Positions 57,801 through 64,000 of a stretch of 64,000 nt of DNA are shown here, piece after piece. Position 1 is the stretch's first letter. Each line of letters opens with the position of its first letter. Under the pieces are notes generated by a model. The model was given only the letters and a program-made list of their open reading frames with translations. It was not told the DNA's origin and made no database searches. The stretch lies in assembly GCA_934047225.1 (NCBI GenBank), contig OW203997.1, positions 1,908,417 to 1,972,416 on the forward strand, in the 5' to 3' direction. A program made the translations under genes and the position numbers. This DNA is from Ypsolopha sequella. Lineage: Eukaryota > Arthropoda > Insecta > Lepidoptera > Ypsolophidae.

Positions 57801-60206
57801 GGACTGTGGAGGTACTACCATTTTACTCGCAAACACTCCCGAAGTCTTTCGGGGGAGAGTAAGAGGACAGCTCTCAAACAGGCACAACCGATTGATGGCG
57901 GTATATCCATCCCTACTTGTCAGCTTTTAAACAAAACAGACTGGTGATGGGCAGCGGCGTCACTGGTGAGAGGGTTTCGGCACCGCGCTCACAAACCCAC
58001 CTGCCCAGCGTATGTGAGCATGGGCATCGCTTCTAAGAGGACCACGGATAGTGGCCGAATCTTGAAAAGGCATATGTCCAGCAGTGGTCACAGACAGCCT
58101 GATGGATGGATTGACTGGTATAAAAATAGTTCTAGAGATCCATACACTGTGCAGAGACTAACAAGTGTATGCGAACTCAAGCCACCATCGTCGCCCCTTT
58201 ACTACTGCTCAAAGTTGAACCACTAAAAGTTCTAAGTAATGCTCACCTTCCCGACACTGGGCGAGTTGTCTGTCACGAAGCGCACCAGCACTGGCTTCTC
58301 TGAACCAGCCACGAACCCGAACCCGAGGTCAGGGTCCCGCTCCAGCACCACGTCGCGGGGCGCCGGGGGTGACTCGGTCGAGAACCCTTCCGGCGCCACG
58401 TACGTCGTCGTTTTGTTGACATGGCTGGAAAATGAGACACAAGAGGTTGTAGAGTTGATCTTAATCTACTGAATAGACTATATCGTCTCTAAGTGATAAG
58501 ATGAAGGCCTAACGCTCTGTATGAAGAATAAGCGAATGCGAAATTCTGTATGTTGAATGCGATGCTACAGAATGTGACGTGGGCAGTGTGTAGGAAGCTA
58601 TATCTACACGTACGGTCGCATGGCATCGTACCGTGTAGTATTAGCACTGCATGTACAGGCAAAGGATCTCCTTTGTAACCAGTAACCAGGCCCAGCGCAA
58701 ACACTTTGATCCTAAGACACACAGGTGAGTGATTGATGGTATAAAATGCTTAATAGTAAATAAATATCTGTCACATAATTTAACTTAGTGTTACTAACAA
58801 CGATCTTGTTACTAAATACTAAAACGGATTAATCTTCAATTAAATCATTACTAACTACATAATTGATTTCGAGTGCGTGTATCAAATAAAATTATCTAAT
58901 TCATAGTAAGTGTTGCAAGTACCTACGCCGAGGAAGCGTTGAATGACTAAAGTTTTTAAGTAGTTAAAACATTTTGTGTAAAATTGAGCATTTTTTGCAA
59001 AAGTAAATAATATTGAGTTCTTAAATCCGTAGGATAGTTCGTGTTTTGTGGTTTTGTAAGGTTCGGTTTTTTTAATCCATAAAGGCAAAGAAAAGATTTG
59101 CCTTAAACCAAAATATTTTTCACTTTTAACTAATCACGAAAATCTCATGTTGTGACGATTTCAACTTGTTGTTATGTTGTACACTTTGCACCGGACGGCT
59201 GACGTTTAACTTGTTGTTATGATGTACACTTTGCACCGGGCGGCTGACGTTTAACTTGTTGTTATGTTGTACACTTTGCACCGGGCGGCTGACGTTTAAC
59301 TTGTTGTTATGTTGTACACTTTGCACCGGGCGGCTGACGTTTAACTTGTTGTTATGTTGTACACTTTGCACCGGGCGGCTGACGTTTAACTTGTTGTTAT
59401 GTTGTACACTTTGCACCGGGCGGCTGACGTTTAACTTGTTGTTATGTTGTACACTTTGCACCGGGCGGCTGACGTTTAACTTGTTGTTATGTTGTACACT
59501 TTGCACCGGGCGGCTGACGTTTAACTTGTTGTTATGTTGTACACTTTGCACCGGGCGGCTGACGTTTAACTTGTTGTTATGTTGTACACTTTGCACCGGG
59601 CGGCTGACGTTTAACTTGTTGTTATGTTGTACACTTTGCACCGGGCGGCTGACGTTTAACTTGTTGTTATGTTGTACACTTTGCACCGGGCGGCTGACGT
59701 TTAACTTGTTGTAATGTTGTACACTTTGCACCGGACGGCTGACGTTTAACTTGTTGTTGTGTTGTACACTTTGCACCGGGCGGCTGACGTTTAACTTGTT
59801 GTAATGTTGTACACTTTGCACCGGACGGCTGACGTTTAACTTGTTGTTATGTTGTACACTTTGCACCGGGCGGCTGACGTTTAACTTGTTGTAATGTTGT
59901 ACACTTTGCGCCGGGCGGCTGACGTTTAACTTGTTGTAATGTTGTACCCCAACTAACACACAAGCTGCTTTATTCGCTTCTGTAAATCCTCTTGGACGCA
60001 AAAGAGGGTTATAAAAGCGGTGAAATTTACTTGTAGACATAGAAAAACGTTAGCTAATGCTCTCAGCAATTGTTGAAACTTTGAGGTGCAGAAAAGAGTT
60101 GTAAATGCTATTTTAGCGATTTACAACTCCAATAGGCAGTAATAGTAATAGTTTTTTGTTAAATTAGCTTTTCAAATAATTTATAATAATTTGAAATAAT
60201 AATAAT

Positions 60207-60277
<71 letters not shown>

Positions 60278-63120
60278 ACGATACGATACGATACGGTACG
60301 ATACGATACGGTACGATACGATACGATACAGTACGGTACGATACGATACGATACGGTACGATAAGATACGGTACGGTACGGTGCGGTATGGTACGGTACG
60401 GTACGATATGATACGATACGATACGGTACGGTACAACGAAGTACGGTACGGTACGGATACGATACGGTACGGTACGGTTCGGTACGGTACGGTACGATAC
60501 GGTACGATACGGTACGGTACGATACGGTACGGTACGATACGGTACGGTAGTATGGTACGATACGATACGTAATATAACCGACATCGACCCGAAATATATA
60601 AATGAGATAACAGTATTTATATTTAAACTAATCATGTCTATCAGTACCTATTATTTATATTTATAAAACAAAAAACATTAAAAGCTTTTACAGTGTATTT
60701 CATTTTAAACCATTATATATTTGCTACCGTACCCTAAAATTTTATGATCAACTGCTATCAAGGCCATAATTTGGCTTTATTCACCGCTATCATATCGCTC
60801 TCAAACTTAGTCACCTACTTTCTACGTCCTAACGACGTATGAAATGCTCAGAGAAGTTACATACTCCTAAGAAATATTCCGCCATTGTTATTTTTGTTTT
60901 GTTGAATTGGTTCATCGAAATTATCGTTTCGTTACAGATATTGACGACAAAGAATGAAAGAATTTTTAAAAAGAATAAAGGAGTACTATATTGCTGCAGT
61001 TGCAGCCGATAATTTAGAAAATAAACGAAATATCTAACCTAACCTTTTTGCACATTTCTCTAATTTTCAATCTTCTTTCACATTATTAGGAAGGCGTATT
61101 AAAAACGAAGTGGAAAACTATATATAGAATACCAGTAAAATTATCTTCGTAAGGAAATTTCACTCACAACACACAATACTATACCATGGAAAAAATAACA
61201 TCCAATTTATTTGCGTCTCATATCGTTCACTTTATTTGTATCTTACACCATTTTAGGTCAAGTTTTAAAATGAAAGAGTTCGCAAATTAAACATTTCAAG
61301 GAAAAAAAGAGATAGAACATGACTCAAATCGCAAATAGAAATTCAAGGTAGACGTTTAATTCGCACTTGTATCGCTTTTTAGACTCCTCAGTGGGTATAA
61401 ATCGCTATTGTAACCCTCTTGTATGGACGAAATCGCAAATAGAAATACAAGGTAGTTAGTGGACTCCCAATGACGTATAAATCGCTCTTGTATCGCGTTT
61501 TGGACTCCTCAGTTGGTATAAATCGCTATTGTAACCCTCTTATATTGACGAAATCGCAAATAGAAATTAAAGGTAGTTAGTGGACCCCGAATGACGTATG
61601 AATCGCTCTTGTATCGCTTTTTAAGCCCCTCGGTGTGTATGAATCGCTATTGTAACCCTCTTGTATTGACGAATGCCGCTTAATTTGTGCCCAAATGGAC
61701 ATATAGCGAAGGTATAGCGGGAATATATCCGGATATAAAGCCAGTTCGTATTTCATCAATACTTAACGGCTTACGCTCTATTGCTCATGTAATTCTCAGT
61801 TTTGTTAGTTGGGACACTTTGCACCGGACGGCTGACGTTTAACTTGTTGTAATGTTGTACACTTTGCACCGGACGGCTGACGTTTAACTTGTAATGTTGT
61901 ACACTTTGCACCGGACGGCTGACGTTTAACTTGTTGTTATGTTGTACACTTTGCACCGGACGGCTGACGTTTAACTTGTTGTTATGTTGTACACTTTGCA
62001 CCGGACGGCTGACGTTTAACTTGTTGTTATGTTGTACACTTTGCACCGGACGGCTGACGTTTAACTTGTTGTTATGTTGTACACTTTGCACCGGACGGCT
62101 GACGTTTAACTTGTTGTTATGTTGTACACTTTGCACCGGACGGCTGACGTTTAACCATAATATTGTCTGTCATAATTCATACACGTGACTAAGTAAGAAC
62201 TCATCGAATATAGCAAATTCTACCATTTCTTGTTTCGTTACAAATCCGTAGGATCGACTTTTGAACTTTATAATATGTTGATGGTACCCCTCTTACCCCC
62301 CGAGCGGCTCTTACAACCCGCTATCTCCTGCCCCTCGCTGCTCACATATAGTGCGCGCCAATCTTTTAGTCGCCTCTGATCGAGTTACGAGTGCAAGCTT
62401 GCGCAGGTACAGTCAAGGAAACAATAATATGAACGGTTGACTATTAAATGTTTACTATAAGTGGGAAGGTGTACTTGTTGTACCTACCTATTTAATATAT
62501 ATTGGTATTTTAGTGCAATCTTAACTGTTTAATTAAAACAAAATAAAATAAAAACCATTTTCCTACATTGTCGCCTTAAAACGCTATAACGACCGCGAGG
62601 CATAACAACAACAATAAACTTTAACAAACTAAATCAACAAAACAACAAATAAAGGCAACACAAACAGATTCAACGATTAACTTAACGAATCATAGAATTT
62701 TTTCCACGAACGTACTTTTCATGCAACGTGCGCATGTGTAGTGTACGGACGTAGCACTAACACTAACGCATAGTGTTGACACCTGCCGAACGGCGAGCGG
62801 GGGGTGTGGTGCGGCATGCAGGCGGGTGTGCTCCGCGCCCTCGCTCCTGTAACGTCCCCCTGACACCGTAAAACGGCTAATGCGTCGATTCTTGGGGCTA
62901 GCTTCAGAGGCGACTAAAAGATTGGCGCGCACTGTACTTGGTCGTATCGCGCACAAAGTTCCAATGTGTCACATACGGACGGTATACTAACTTGATGTAA
63001 TACGGCTTCCCTCGGCTGTCGAGTGCCTGCTCCCACCCGTAAGGCAGAGGCTCCTCGCCGCTATCTACAGCAGGCCAGCTCTCGGCCGGTGGGAGCCAGG
63101 TGGCTGTTCGTGTGATGTGG
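42594..63120 (-). CDS. FRMPD4: FRMPD4/Preso-like scaffold protein, WW-PDZ-FERM (12 exons, 5'-incomplete)
   Basis: Joining twelve minus-strand exons with AG/GT borders and compatible phases gives about 1,580 residues. Exon ranges, 5' to 3', are 63120-62992, 58424-58247, 57653-57402, 56907-56659, 56182-55923, 54514-54373, 53255-53115, 51357-51200, 49658-49588, 49492-46725, 43453-43304 and 42836-42594. Domains in visible-residue numbering: WW 26-55 (LPYGW...KTTTYVAP), PDZ about 67-150 (carboxylate loop LGFGF 77-81), FERM about 200-530 (F1 in exon 4, F2 in exons 5-6, F3 in exons 7-9, ending AGYYRLATG). A long low-complexity proline-rich tail with a PPPY motif follows, then a helical C-terminus. 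WW-PDZ-FERM in this order is the vertebrate FRMPD4 (Preso) plan, a synaptic scaffold; FRMPD1 and FRMPD3 lack the WW. The neuronal scaffold role is inferred from the family. I see no canonical PDZ ligand at the C-terminus (ends RVFSP). The start exon is outside the window. The symbol is by architecture; an insect-specific name may apply. Confidence 0.88.
43198..43297 (-). pseudogene. decayed partial duplicate of FRMPD4-like exon 11
   Basis: 100 bp about 88% identical to 43339-43438, offset 141 bp. It would read [18 protein letters not shown] against the exon's [18 protein letters not shown]. It lacks a donor at its 3' edge. Confidence 0.8.
43304..43453 (-). CDS. FRMPD4: FRMPD4-like exon 11: helical C-terminal segment
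   Basis: The exon has 50 codons, phase 0. The acceptor CACTTGCAG precedes CGT and the donor GTAATG follows CAG at 43304. It encodes [19 protein letters not shown] ... [18 protein letters not shown], Ala/Leu-rich and probably helical. It is more GC-rich than its neighbours. A 100-bp stretch, about 88% identical, recurs 141 bp further 3' in the intron (43198-43297). Phase fits exons 10 and 12 exactly. Confidence 0.75.
43816..44133. mobile_element. snap-back hairpin MITE, arms about 145 bp
   Basis: Arms 43816-43960 and 43988-44133 are near-perfect reverse complements (CAAAATAATAATAATTTTCA outermost; CGATACCTTCCCACCGATAT inner) around a loop of about 27 bp. It lies in the intron between exons 10 and 11. 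Confidence 0.85.
44134..45327. other. intron sequence, no gene
   Basis: 44230-44310 has A/T runs and CCCGCACCCACCGCC. 44860-45085 includes a (CTTTAT)n-type end (TCTTTATCTTTATCTTTAT) that may be a LINE tail. Nothing coding. Confidence 0.45.
45328..46622 (-). mobile_element. mariner element, about 1.3 kb, apparently complete
   Basis: Imperfect inverted ends (CGAGGGGAGGCTGAAAAGT at left, CGTAGGGCGGCTGACATGT as the reverse complement at right) bound a 1,295-bp element. It is flanked by TA at 45326-45327 and 46623-46624, the expected target duplication. It sits in the intron between exons 10 and 11 of the FRMPD4-like gene, in the same orientation. Size and layout match the mariner family. Confidence 0.9.
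45393..46463 (-). CDS. mariner transposase (D,D34D), intact frame
   Basis: The frame is 356 codons from ATG ([10 protein letters not shown]) plus a stop, close to the usual 345 or so. The open frame runs 36 codons further upstream, but MSVEKV places the start at the normal distance from the terminal repeat. The N-terminal paired-type HTH region includes [14 protein letters not shown] and [12 protein letters not shown]. The catalytic triad is visible: [19 protein letters not shown], then 34 residues to the Asp of [12 protein letters not shown]. No stop or frameshift interrupts it, so it could be active or recently active; activity is not shown by sequence alone. Confidence 0.93.
   Translation of the reverse strand: MSVEKVKMDKIEQRAVIKFLTKEGNTPSGIRQRMLRVFGSSCSSEFVIKFWSRQFKLGRESLEDDPRSGRPVSAVTDENVARVKKIILEDRRVKQWEIARDVGVSKERVNEIIHEHLNMSKVSARWVPRMLTAFDMERRVKCCEEFLDMSRGKEEEIISRIVTCDETWIRQWDPESKQESLQWKFKDEKPPRKFKVCPSAGKLMATIFWDTEGILLIDYLPKKTTMNADYYSNLLYQRRETIKEKRRGKLSNGILILYDNAPVHTARTTKLAIKDNGFETIDHPPYSPDLAPCDYFLFRLLKKDLRGRRFMTDDEMKAAVSDYFDDKPKTFFFNGLNSIFEKFNKCILLAGDYIEK
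46725..49492 (-). CDS. FRMPD4: FRMPD4-like exon 10: large disordered, proline-rich region
   Basis: The exon is 2,768 bp (922 codons), between acceptor CCTTCCAG and donor GTAAGT after 46725. It opens [18 protein letters not shown] and soon has [11 protein letters not shown], a PPxY-type WW ligand. It is rich in Ser, Asn and acidic residues with many Pro blocks, for example [18 protein letters not shown] and QIPPQVPPR. These are plausible SH3 or WW docking sites (inference). Near the end [17 protein letters not shown] begins a helical segment that continues into exon 11. If the donor were skipped, the protein would end after VSNIVN. Confidence 0.88.
49588..49658 (-). CDS. FRMPD4: FRMPD4-like exon 9: end of FERM
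   Basis: This is a 71-bp exon between acceptor TTATTCCAG and donor GTAAGA. It completes the Gly and then reads [15 protein letters not shown], closing the F3 lobe, and INEDI. The following intron is only 95 bp. Confidence 0.85.
50185..51178 (+). mobile_element. RTE-type LINE 3' fragment split by a nested LINE
   Basis: The left part (50195-50469) carries GGACAGCTCTCAAACAGGCA, CGGCGTCACTAGTGCGAGGG and GCCCAGCGTGTGTGAGTATG. The right part (51115-51178) carries AGTGGCAAAGTCTTGG and TCCAGCAGTGGACGAAGAC. It corresponds to 20500-20830 uninterrupted. Confidence 0.8.
50470..51114 (-). mobile_element. nested LINE 3' fragment with TCAAGA target duplication
   Basis: (AAATTC)n, AAGTTTATTTTGCAAAGTAG and then the full 3' UTR of the family at 1-617, ending close to the ORF2 stop. 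TCAAGA is duplicated at 50464-50469 and 51115-51120. The host RTE copy continues on both sides. Confidence 0.88.
51200..51357 (-). CDS. FRMPD4: FRMPD4-like exon 8: FERM F3, middle
   Basis: The exon has 52 codons plus two bases. The acceptor is TTATTTCAG and the donor is the weaker GTCAGT. It encodes [20 protein letters not shown], then [17 protein letters not shown] and the start of the AGYYRL motif. A nested RTE/LINE insertion starts only about 20 bp downstream of the donor. Confidence 0.85.
51600..51785 (-). repeat. dispersed repeat, partner of 31803-32045
   Basis: ATTCGTCAAACGAGGAG, TTTGAAGACCTCACTTCAA and AAAATGCATATACCAGAAA match the 31.8-32.0 kb segment in reverse orientation. Class unknown. 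Confidence 0.65.
52260..52900 (+). pseudogene. LINE reverse-transcriptase C-terminus and 3' end
   Basis: The frame at 52272-52619 reads [20 protein letters not shown] and [18 protein letters not shown], then [16 protein letters not shown], a CR1/Jockey-type LINE C-terminus. A 3' UTR of about 260 bp ends in AATAAATAAATAAATA near 52883. It lies in the intron between exons 7 and 8, antisense to the host gene. Confidence 0.75.
53046..53094 (-). pseudogene. 49-bp partial duplicate of FRMPD4-like exon 7
   Basis: 47 of 49 bases match 53192-53240 (TGCTGAAGCACTTCGCTCC ... GACACGATGTCCAG), 146 bp apart. It lies just beyond the exon's donor. Confidence 0.9.
53115..53255 (-). CDS. FRMPD4: FRMPD4-like exon 7: FERM F3, start
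   Basis: The exon has 47 codons, phase 0, between acceptor GTTTCCAG and donor [26 protein letters not shown] is the start of the PH-like F3 lobe, followed by [20 protein letters not shown] 49-bp near-copy of part of this exon lies 146 bp away in the next intron (53046-53094). Confidence 0.88.
53870..54300 (+). repeat. GGTTCCGTAC-family dispersed repeat
   Basis: GAGCCGTTATAAGTAACCAG ... CCTATACAAAAAACCTCG ... GTTCCGTATTCAGCGG ... GGTGGCACGAAACCCTTTG, GCGCGAGTCCGACTC. It lies in the intron between exons 6 and 7. Confidence 0.7.
54373..54514 (-). CDS. FRMPD4: FRMPD4-like exon 6: FERM F2, second part
   Basis: The first base completes a Glu codon, then 47 codons follow to a phase-0 donor GTGAGG. 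The acceptor is GTTCTAG. It encodes [18 protein letters not shown] and [14 protein letters not shown], the end of the F2 helical bundle. The upstream intron carries a hAT-like MITE array and a 192-bp-arm palindrome. Confidence 0.87.
54596..54847. repeat. 28-bp tandem array of MITE end plus target duplication, 9 copies
   Basis: CAGTGG recurs every 28 bp at 54604, 54632, 54660, 54688, 54716, 54744, 54772, 54800 and 54828. Each unit is TTAGAGGG (the 8-bp target duplication) plus the first 20 bp of the MITE, CAGTGGCGTGCACAGAACTT. Two units carry single changes (GTGCGC, GTACAC). Confidence 0.95.
54604..55086. mobile_element. hAT-like MITE with amplified end
   Basis: The right end CTTTTCCAGCAAAAAGTTCT GTGCACGCCACTG is the complement of the last left-end copy CAGTGGCGTGCACAGAACTT TTTGCTGG. 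The target duplication TTAGAGGG is at 54596-54603 and 55087-55094. CAGTG termini and 8-bp duplication fit hAT. The interior contains a second inverted pair (TTTAAATATCACTTTGAAA). Confidence 0.85.
55307..55781. mobile_element. head-to-head tRNA-like TIR elements: 192-bp-arm palindrome
   Basis: Arms 55307-55498 and 55590-55781 are near-perfect reverse complements with a 91-bp spacer. Each carries a tRNA-like module (TGGCGCAATTGGTAGCGC, CTTGT-loop-ACAAG, GCAGGTTCGAATCCTGG). The plus-strand module is at about 55637-55697 and the minus-strand module at about 55385-55455. Single-copy relative at 15073-15319. It lies in the intron between exons 5 and 6. Confidence 0.85.
55923..56182 (-). CDS. FRMPD4: FRMPD4-like exon 5: FERM F2, first part
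   Basis: The exon has 86 codons plus two bases, between acceptor AATTCCAG and donor GTAAGT. It begins [35 protein letters not shown] and [15 protein letters not shown] are the helical F2 (acyl-CoA-binding-protein-like) signature of FERM domains. Confidence 0.9.
56659..56907 (-). CDS. FRMPD4: FRMPD4-like exon 4: FERM F1 lobe
   Basis: The exon has 83 codons, phase 0 at both ends, between acceptor TTTTTCAG and donor GTAATT. The ubiquitin-like F1 lobe runs from [17 protein letters not shown] through [13 protein letters not shown] to [10 protein letters not shown]. The intron side continues open but hits non-conserved sequence, which supports the donor. Confidence 0.9.
57250..57360 (+). mobile_element. 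SINE 3' fragment
   Basis: CACACTTGGGAACACCTCCC and GTCGTGACGATATATGTTTG resemble the 3' part of the SINE-like element at 31075-31140 (AAACACCTCTGAC; GTCGTGACGATATGTTT). Confidence 0.45.
57402..57653 (-). CDS. FRMPD4: FRMPD4-like exon 3: rest of PDZ
   Basis: The exon has 84 codons, phase 0 at both ends. The acceptor ATTTCAG precedes CTG and the donor GTAAGT follows 57402. [15 protein letters not shown] is the classic PDZ beta-strand block and [12 protein letters not shown] is the helix lining the peptide groove. A basic Arg/Ala-rich linker follows, leading to [17 protein letters not shown]. Confidence 0.9.
57776..58115 (+). mobile_element. RTE-type LINE 3' fragment
   Basis: GGGTGGTAGAGCTGAAGCCG, TTTCGGGGGAGAGTAAGAGG, GATGGGCAGCGGCGTCACTG, TATGTCCAGCAGTGGTCAC and GCCTGATGGATGGATTG, parallel to 20465-20835. 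It lies in the intron between exons 2 and 3. Confidence 0.75.
58247..58424 (-). CDS. FRMPD4: FRMPD4-like exon 2: end of WW and start of PDZ
   Basis: The acceptor TTTTCCAG precedes 58424 and the donor GTGAGC follows 58247. The first base completes an Asn codon from exon 1, then 59 codons follow, ending in phase 0. It encodes [13 protein letters not shown], where Tyr sits at the usual second WW Trp. After a short Pro/Ser linker the PDZ begins at [18 protein letters not shown]. Confidence 0.87.
59155..59950. repeat. 45-bp tandem array A, about 17 copies
   Basis: The unit is GACGTTTAACTTGTTGTTAT / GTTGTACACTTTGCACCGGGC / GGCT (45 bp). A 304-codon minus-strand frame (59126-60040) runs through it as repeats of [15 protein letters not shown] after a unique [18 protein letters not shown], and a plus frame is also stop-free. 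Openness follows from a 45-bp (15-codon) unit, so it is not proof of coding. Located in the intron between exons 1 and 2. Confidence 0.95.
60207..60571. repeat. (ATG)n followed by (TACGR)n satellite
   Basis: 60207-60276 is a pure (ATG)n run of about 23 units. 60277-60570 is a pentanucleotide TACGA/TACGG mixture with rare breaks. The long frames called in it (poly-Met, poly-His, SYRTVPYR) are artefacts. Confidence 0.97.
60572..61320. other. intron sequence, no gene
   Basis: AT-rich, nothing recognised. Confidence 0.4.
61325..61680. repeat. about 120-bp tandem repeat, 3 diverged copies
   Basis: ATCGCAAATAGAAAT recurs at about 61329, 61431 and 61551. CTCCTCAGTKGGTATAAATCG and TATTGTAACCCTCTT recur in phase with each. 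The first unit is shorter. Confidence 0.8.
61808..62155. repeat. 45-bp tandem array B, about 7-8 copies
   Basis: Same unit as array A (59155-59950) and same orientation, with the CCGGACGG form almost throughout. One unit has lost TTGT or similar. Separated from A by about 1.86 kb. Confidence 0.95.
62349..62934. mobile_element. MITE-like element with perfect 30-bp inverted arms
   Basis: AGTGCGCGCCAATCTTTTAG.. at 62350-62379 is the exact complement of 62904-62933. TA flanks are at 62347-62348 and 62935-62936, allowing one mismatch next to the arm. The interior 585 bp is non-coding with GC-rich stretches. It ends 57 bp before exon 1's donor. Confidence 0.75.
62992..63120 (-). CDS. FRMPD4: FRMPD4-like coding exon 1 (first visible): WW domain, N-terminal half
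   Basis: The acceptor is CATTCCAG before 63120 and the donor GTTAGT follows 62992. The exon begins with the last base of a codon and ends with two bases of the next. It encodes a linker and the first part of the WW domain: [13 protein letters not shown], then SRGKPYYI. The first signature Trp is in GWEQ. No upstream exon was found between here and position 64000, so the start codon is off the window. Confidence 0.85.
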
Positions 63121-63299
63121 CTGGAATGGAGAGAGAAACTTCATTAATGAGTGTTATTTTGATAGTAATCGGAACTGTTGTAATATTGAACGCAACTAAT
63201 TGTTACTTTTAGAACGCAGCTGCTGCTTATGTCAAATATGGAGGTTTTGTCTGTTGTCGATTCTCTACTTGTGATACGCATGATCCGTATACTAAAATA

Positions 63300-63744
63300 C
63301 GGGGTGATTGGTAATTCGACCTATTCCTTTAAAGGGGTTATACTAGGGATCATTTCCAACAAATAATGCCTATCAACTAGGGGTCGAAAATGATACATTT
63401 TTTTCAAGTAAAATGCGTCGATATTTCAAAAATTACAAAATAAAAAAGGTTTTCTTTCCCCTTAAGACCTTTTAATTCTGAGATTATGGGAATTCAGGGC
63501 ACTTATTTTTTATAAATCATCACTCATCTGATCAGAAATATAATAAATAAGTACTGAGAGAGGAATAGTTATTTTTAAATTATTTATTTTTGGTTATTAG
63601 TCTTAAAGTTTGAAAAATAATACAAAAACCTTCGTAACTCGGAGACCATTCATTTTCGACACCTAGTTGATAGGACTTAATTCGTTGGAAATGATCTCTA
63701 GTATAACCCATTTCAAGGAATTGGTCGAATTACCAATCACCCTG
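63300..63744. mobile_element. MITE with about 95-bp inverted ends, TA-flanked
   Basis: The left end GGGGTGATTGGTAATTCGAC and the right end GTCGAATTACCAATCACCCT, extended inward by GATCATTTCCAAC and CTATCAACTAGG. TA flanks at 63298-63299 and 63745-63746. 445 bp, non-coding. Confidence 0.85.
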
Positions 63745-64000
63745 TATAGTAAATAAACATAAACCTTAGAAGCTTTTGTTTCATTACAACAGGAACTATG
63801 ATAGTTTAAAAGGTAAATTTATCGCGAAGCCGTGGGCCCTTACTGTGGTGATGTAACTAGATAACCGCTGGGCCTTAGATGATAACAATGAAACTCAGAT
63901 ATTATTCTACTGCTATTGATTCAAATGCAACTTTATTATGTATAGGGTGTTTTGTATGGGGACCCCTCTCTGGTTTAAGGTGCTACAGAAAAAAAATCTA
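63745..64000. other. intron or upstream sequence, no gene seen
   Basis: Unrecognised. The last 60 bp (GTATGGGGACCCC ... GGTGCTACAGAAAAAAAATC) resembles 36965-36985, probably the edge of another dispersed repeat. Confidence 0.35.

Noticed and set aside
59256..59714. Plus-strand frame of [15 protein letters not shown] repeats
   Set aside because: Opposite-strand shadow of the 45-bp array; openness is guaranteed by unit length divisible by 3.
60159..60635. Long frames encoding poly-Met, poly-His or [12 protein letters not shown] peptides
   Set aside because: Direct translation of (ATG)n and (TACGR)n satellites.

Overview
The window is animal genomic DNA, almost certainly lepidopteran (moth or butterfly). 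It is AT-rich, intron-containing and packed with interspersed repeats. Several families are ones I associate with Lepidoptera: an RTE-type LINE 3' end with a (GATG)n tail and a CCAGCAGTGG core, and a dispersed repeat running from GGTTCCGTAC to GTGCGCGAGTCCGACTCGC. Species and chromosome cannot be told from the sequence.

The one clear host gene is on the minus strand of the right third (42594-63120). Twelve coding exons with consensus splice sites and matching phases encode about 1,580 residues in the order WW - PDZ - FERM - long disordered proline-rich region - helical C-terminus. This is the FRMPD4 (Preso) architecture. The 5' end lies beyond position 64000 and the stop codon is at 42594-42596. 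Most of its larger introns carry mobile or repeated DNA: an apparently intact D,D34D mariner, a giant hairpin, an RTE fragment with a nested LINE, a hAT-like MITE whose end has become a tandem array, a head-to-head tRNA-like palindrome, two arrays of one 45-bp repeat, and (ATG)n/(TACGR)n satellites. Two exons have partial decayed duplicates just 3' of themselves.

The left two thirds (1-42500) has no convincing host gene. It holds a LINE with a 632-codon reverse-transcriptase frame (618-2516) and two dead-on-arrival 3' copies of the same family with target-site duplications (33415-33694, 50470-51114). It also has broken LINE fragments (about 12200-12760, 38950-40055, 52260-52900), a piece that looks like a Crypton-type tyrosine recombinase (13236-13481), and a hAT-like element (14065-14593). 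Many MITEs with recognisable TIRs are present. The most notable locus is 18365-20315: 40-bp perfect terminal inverted repeats, an 8-bp perfect target-site duplication and a two-exon THAP zinc-finger frame carrying one frameshift. It looks like an internally deleted P-element-type transposon.

The theme I find most interesting is repeated birth of tandem arrays from inside transposons. A 31-bp array (about 67 copies) sits in a tRNA-derived SINE-like element, and a 61-bp array (7 copies) in a GCGAAGCG-type repeat. A 28-bp array (5 copies) sits in a retroelement coding fragment, and another 28-bp array (9 copies) is made of a hAT MITE's terminal 20 bp plus its own 8-bp target-site duplication. 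An 83-bp satellite (about 23 copies) and the two 45-bp arrays have unknown parents.
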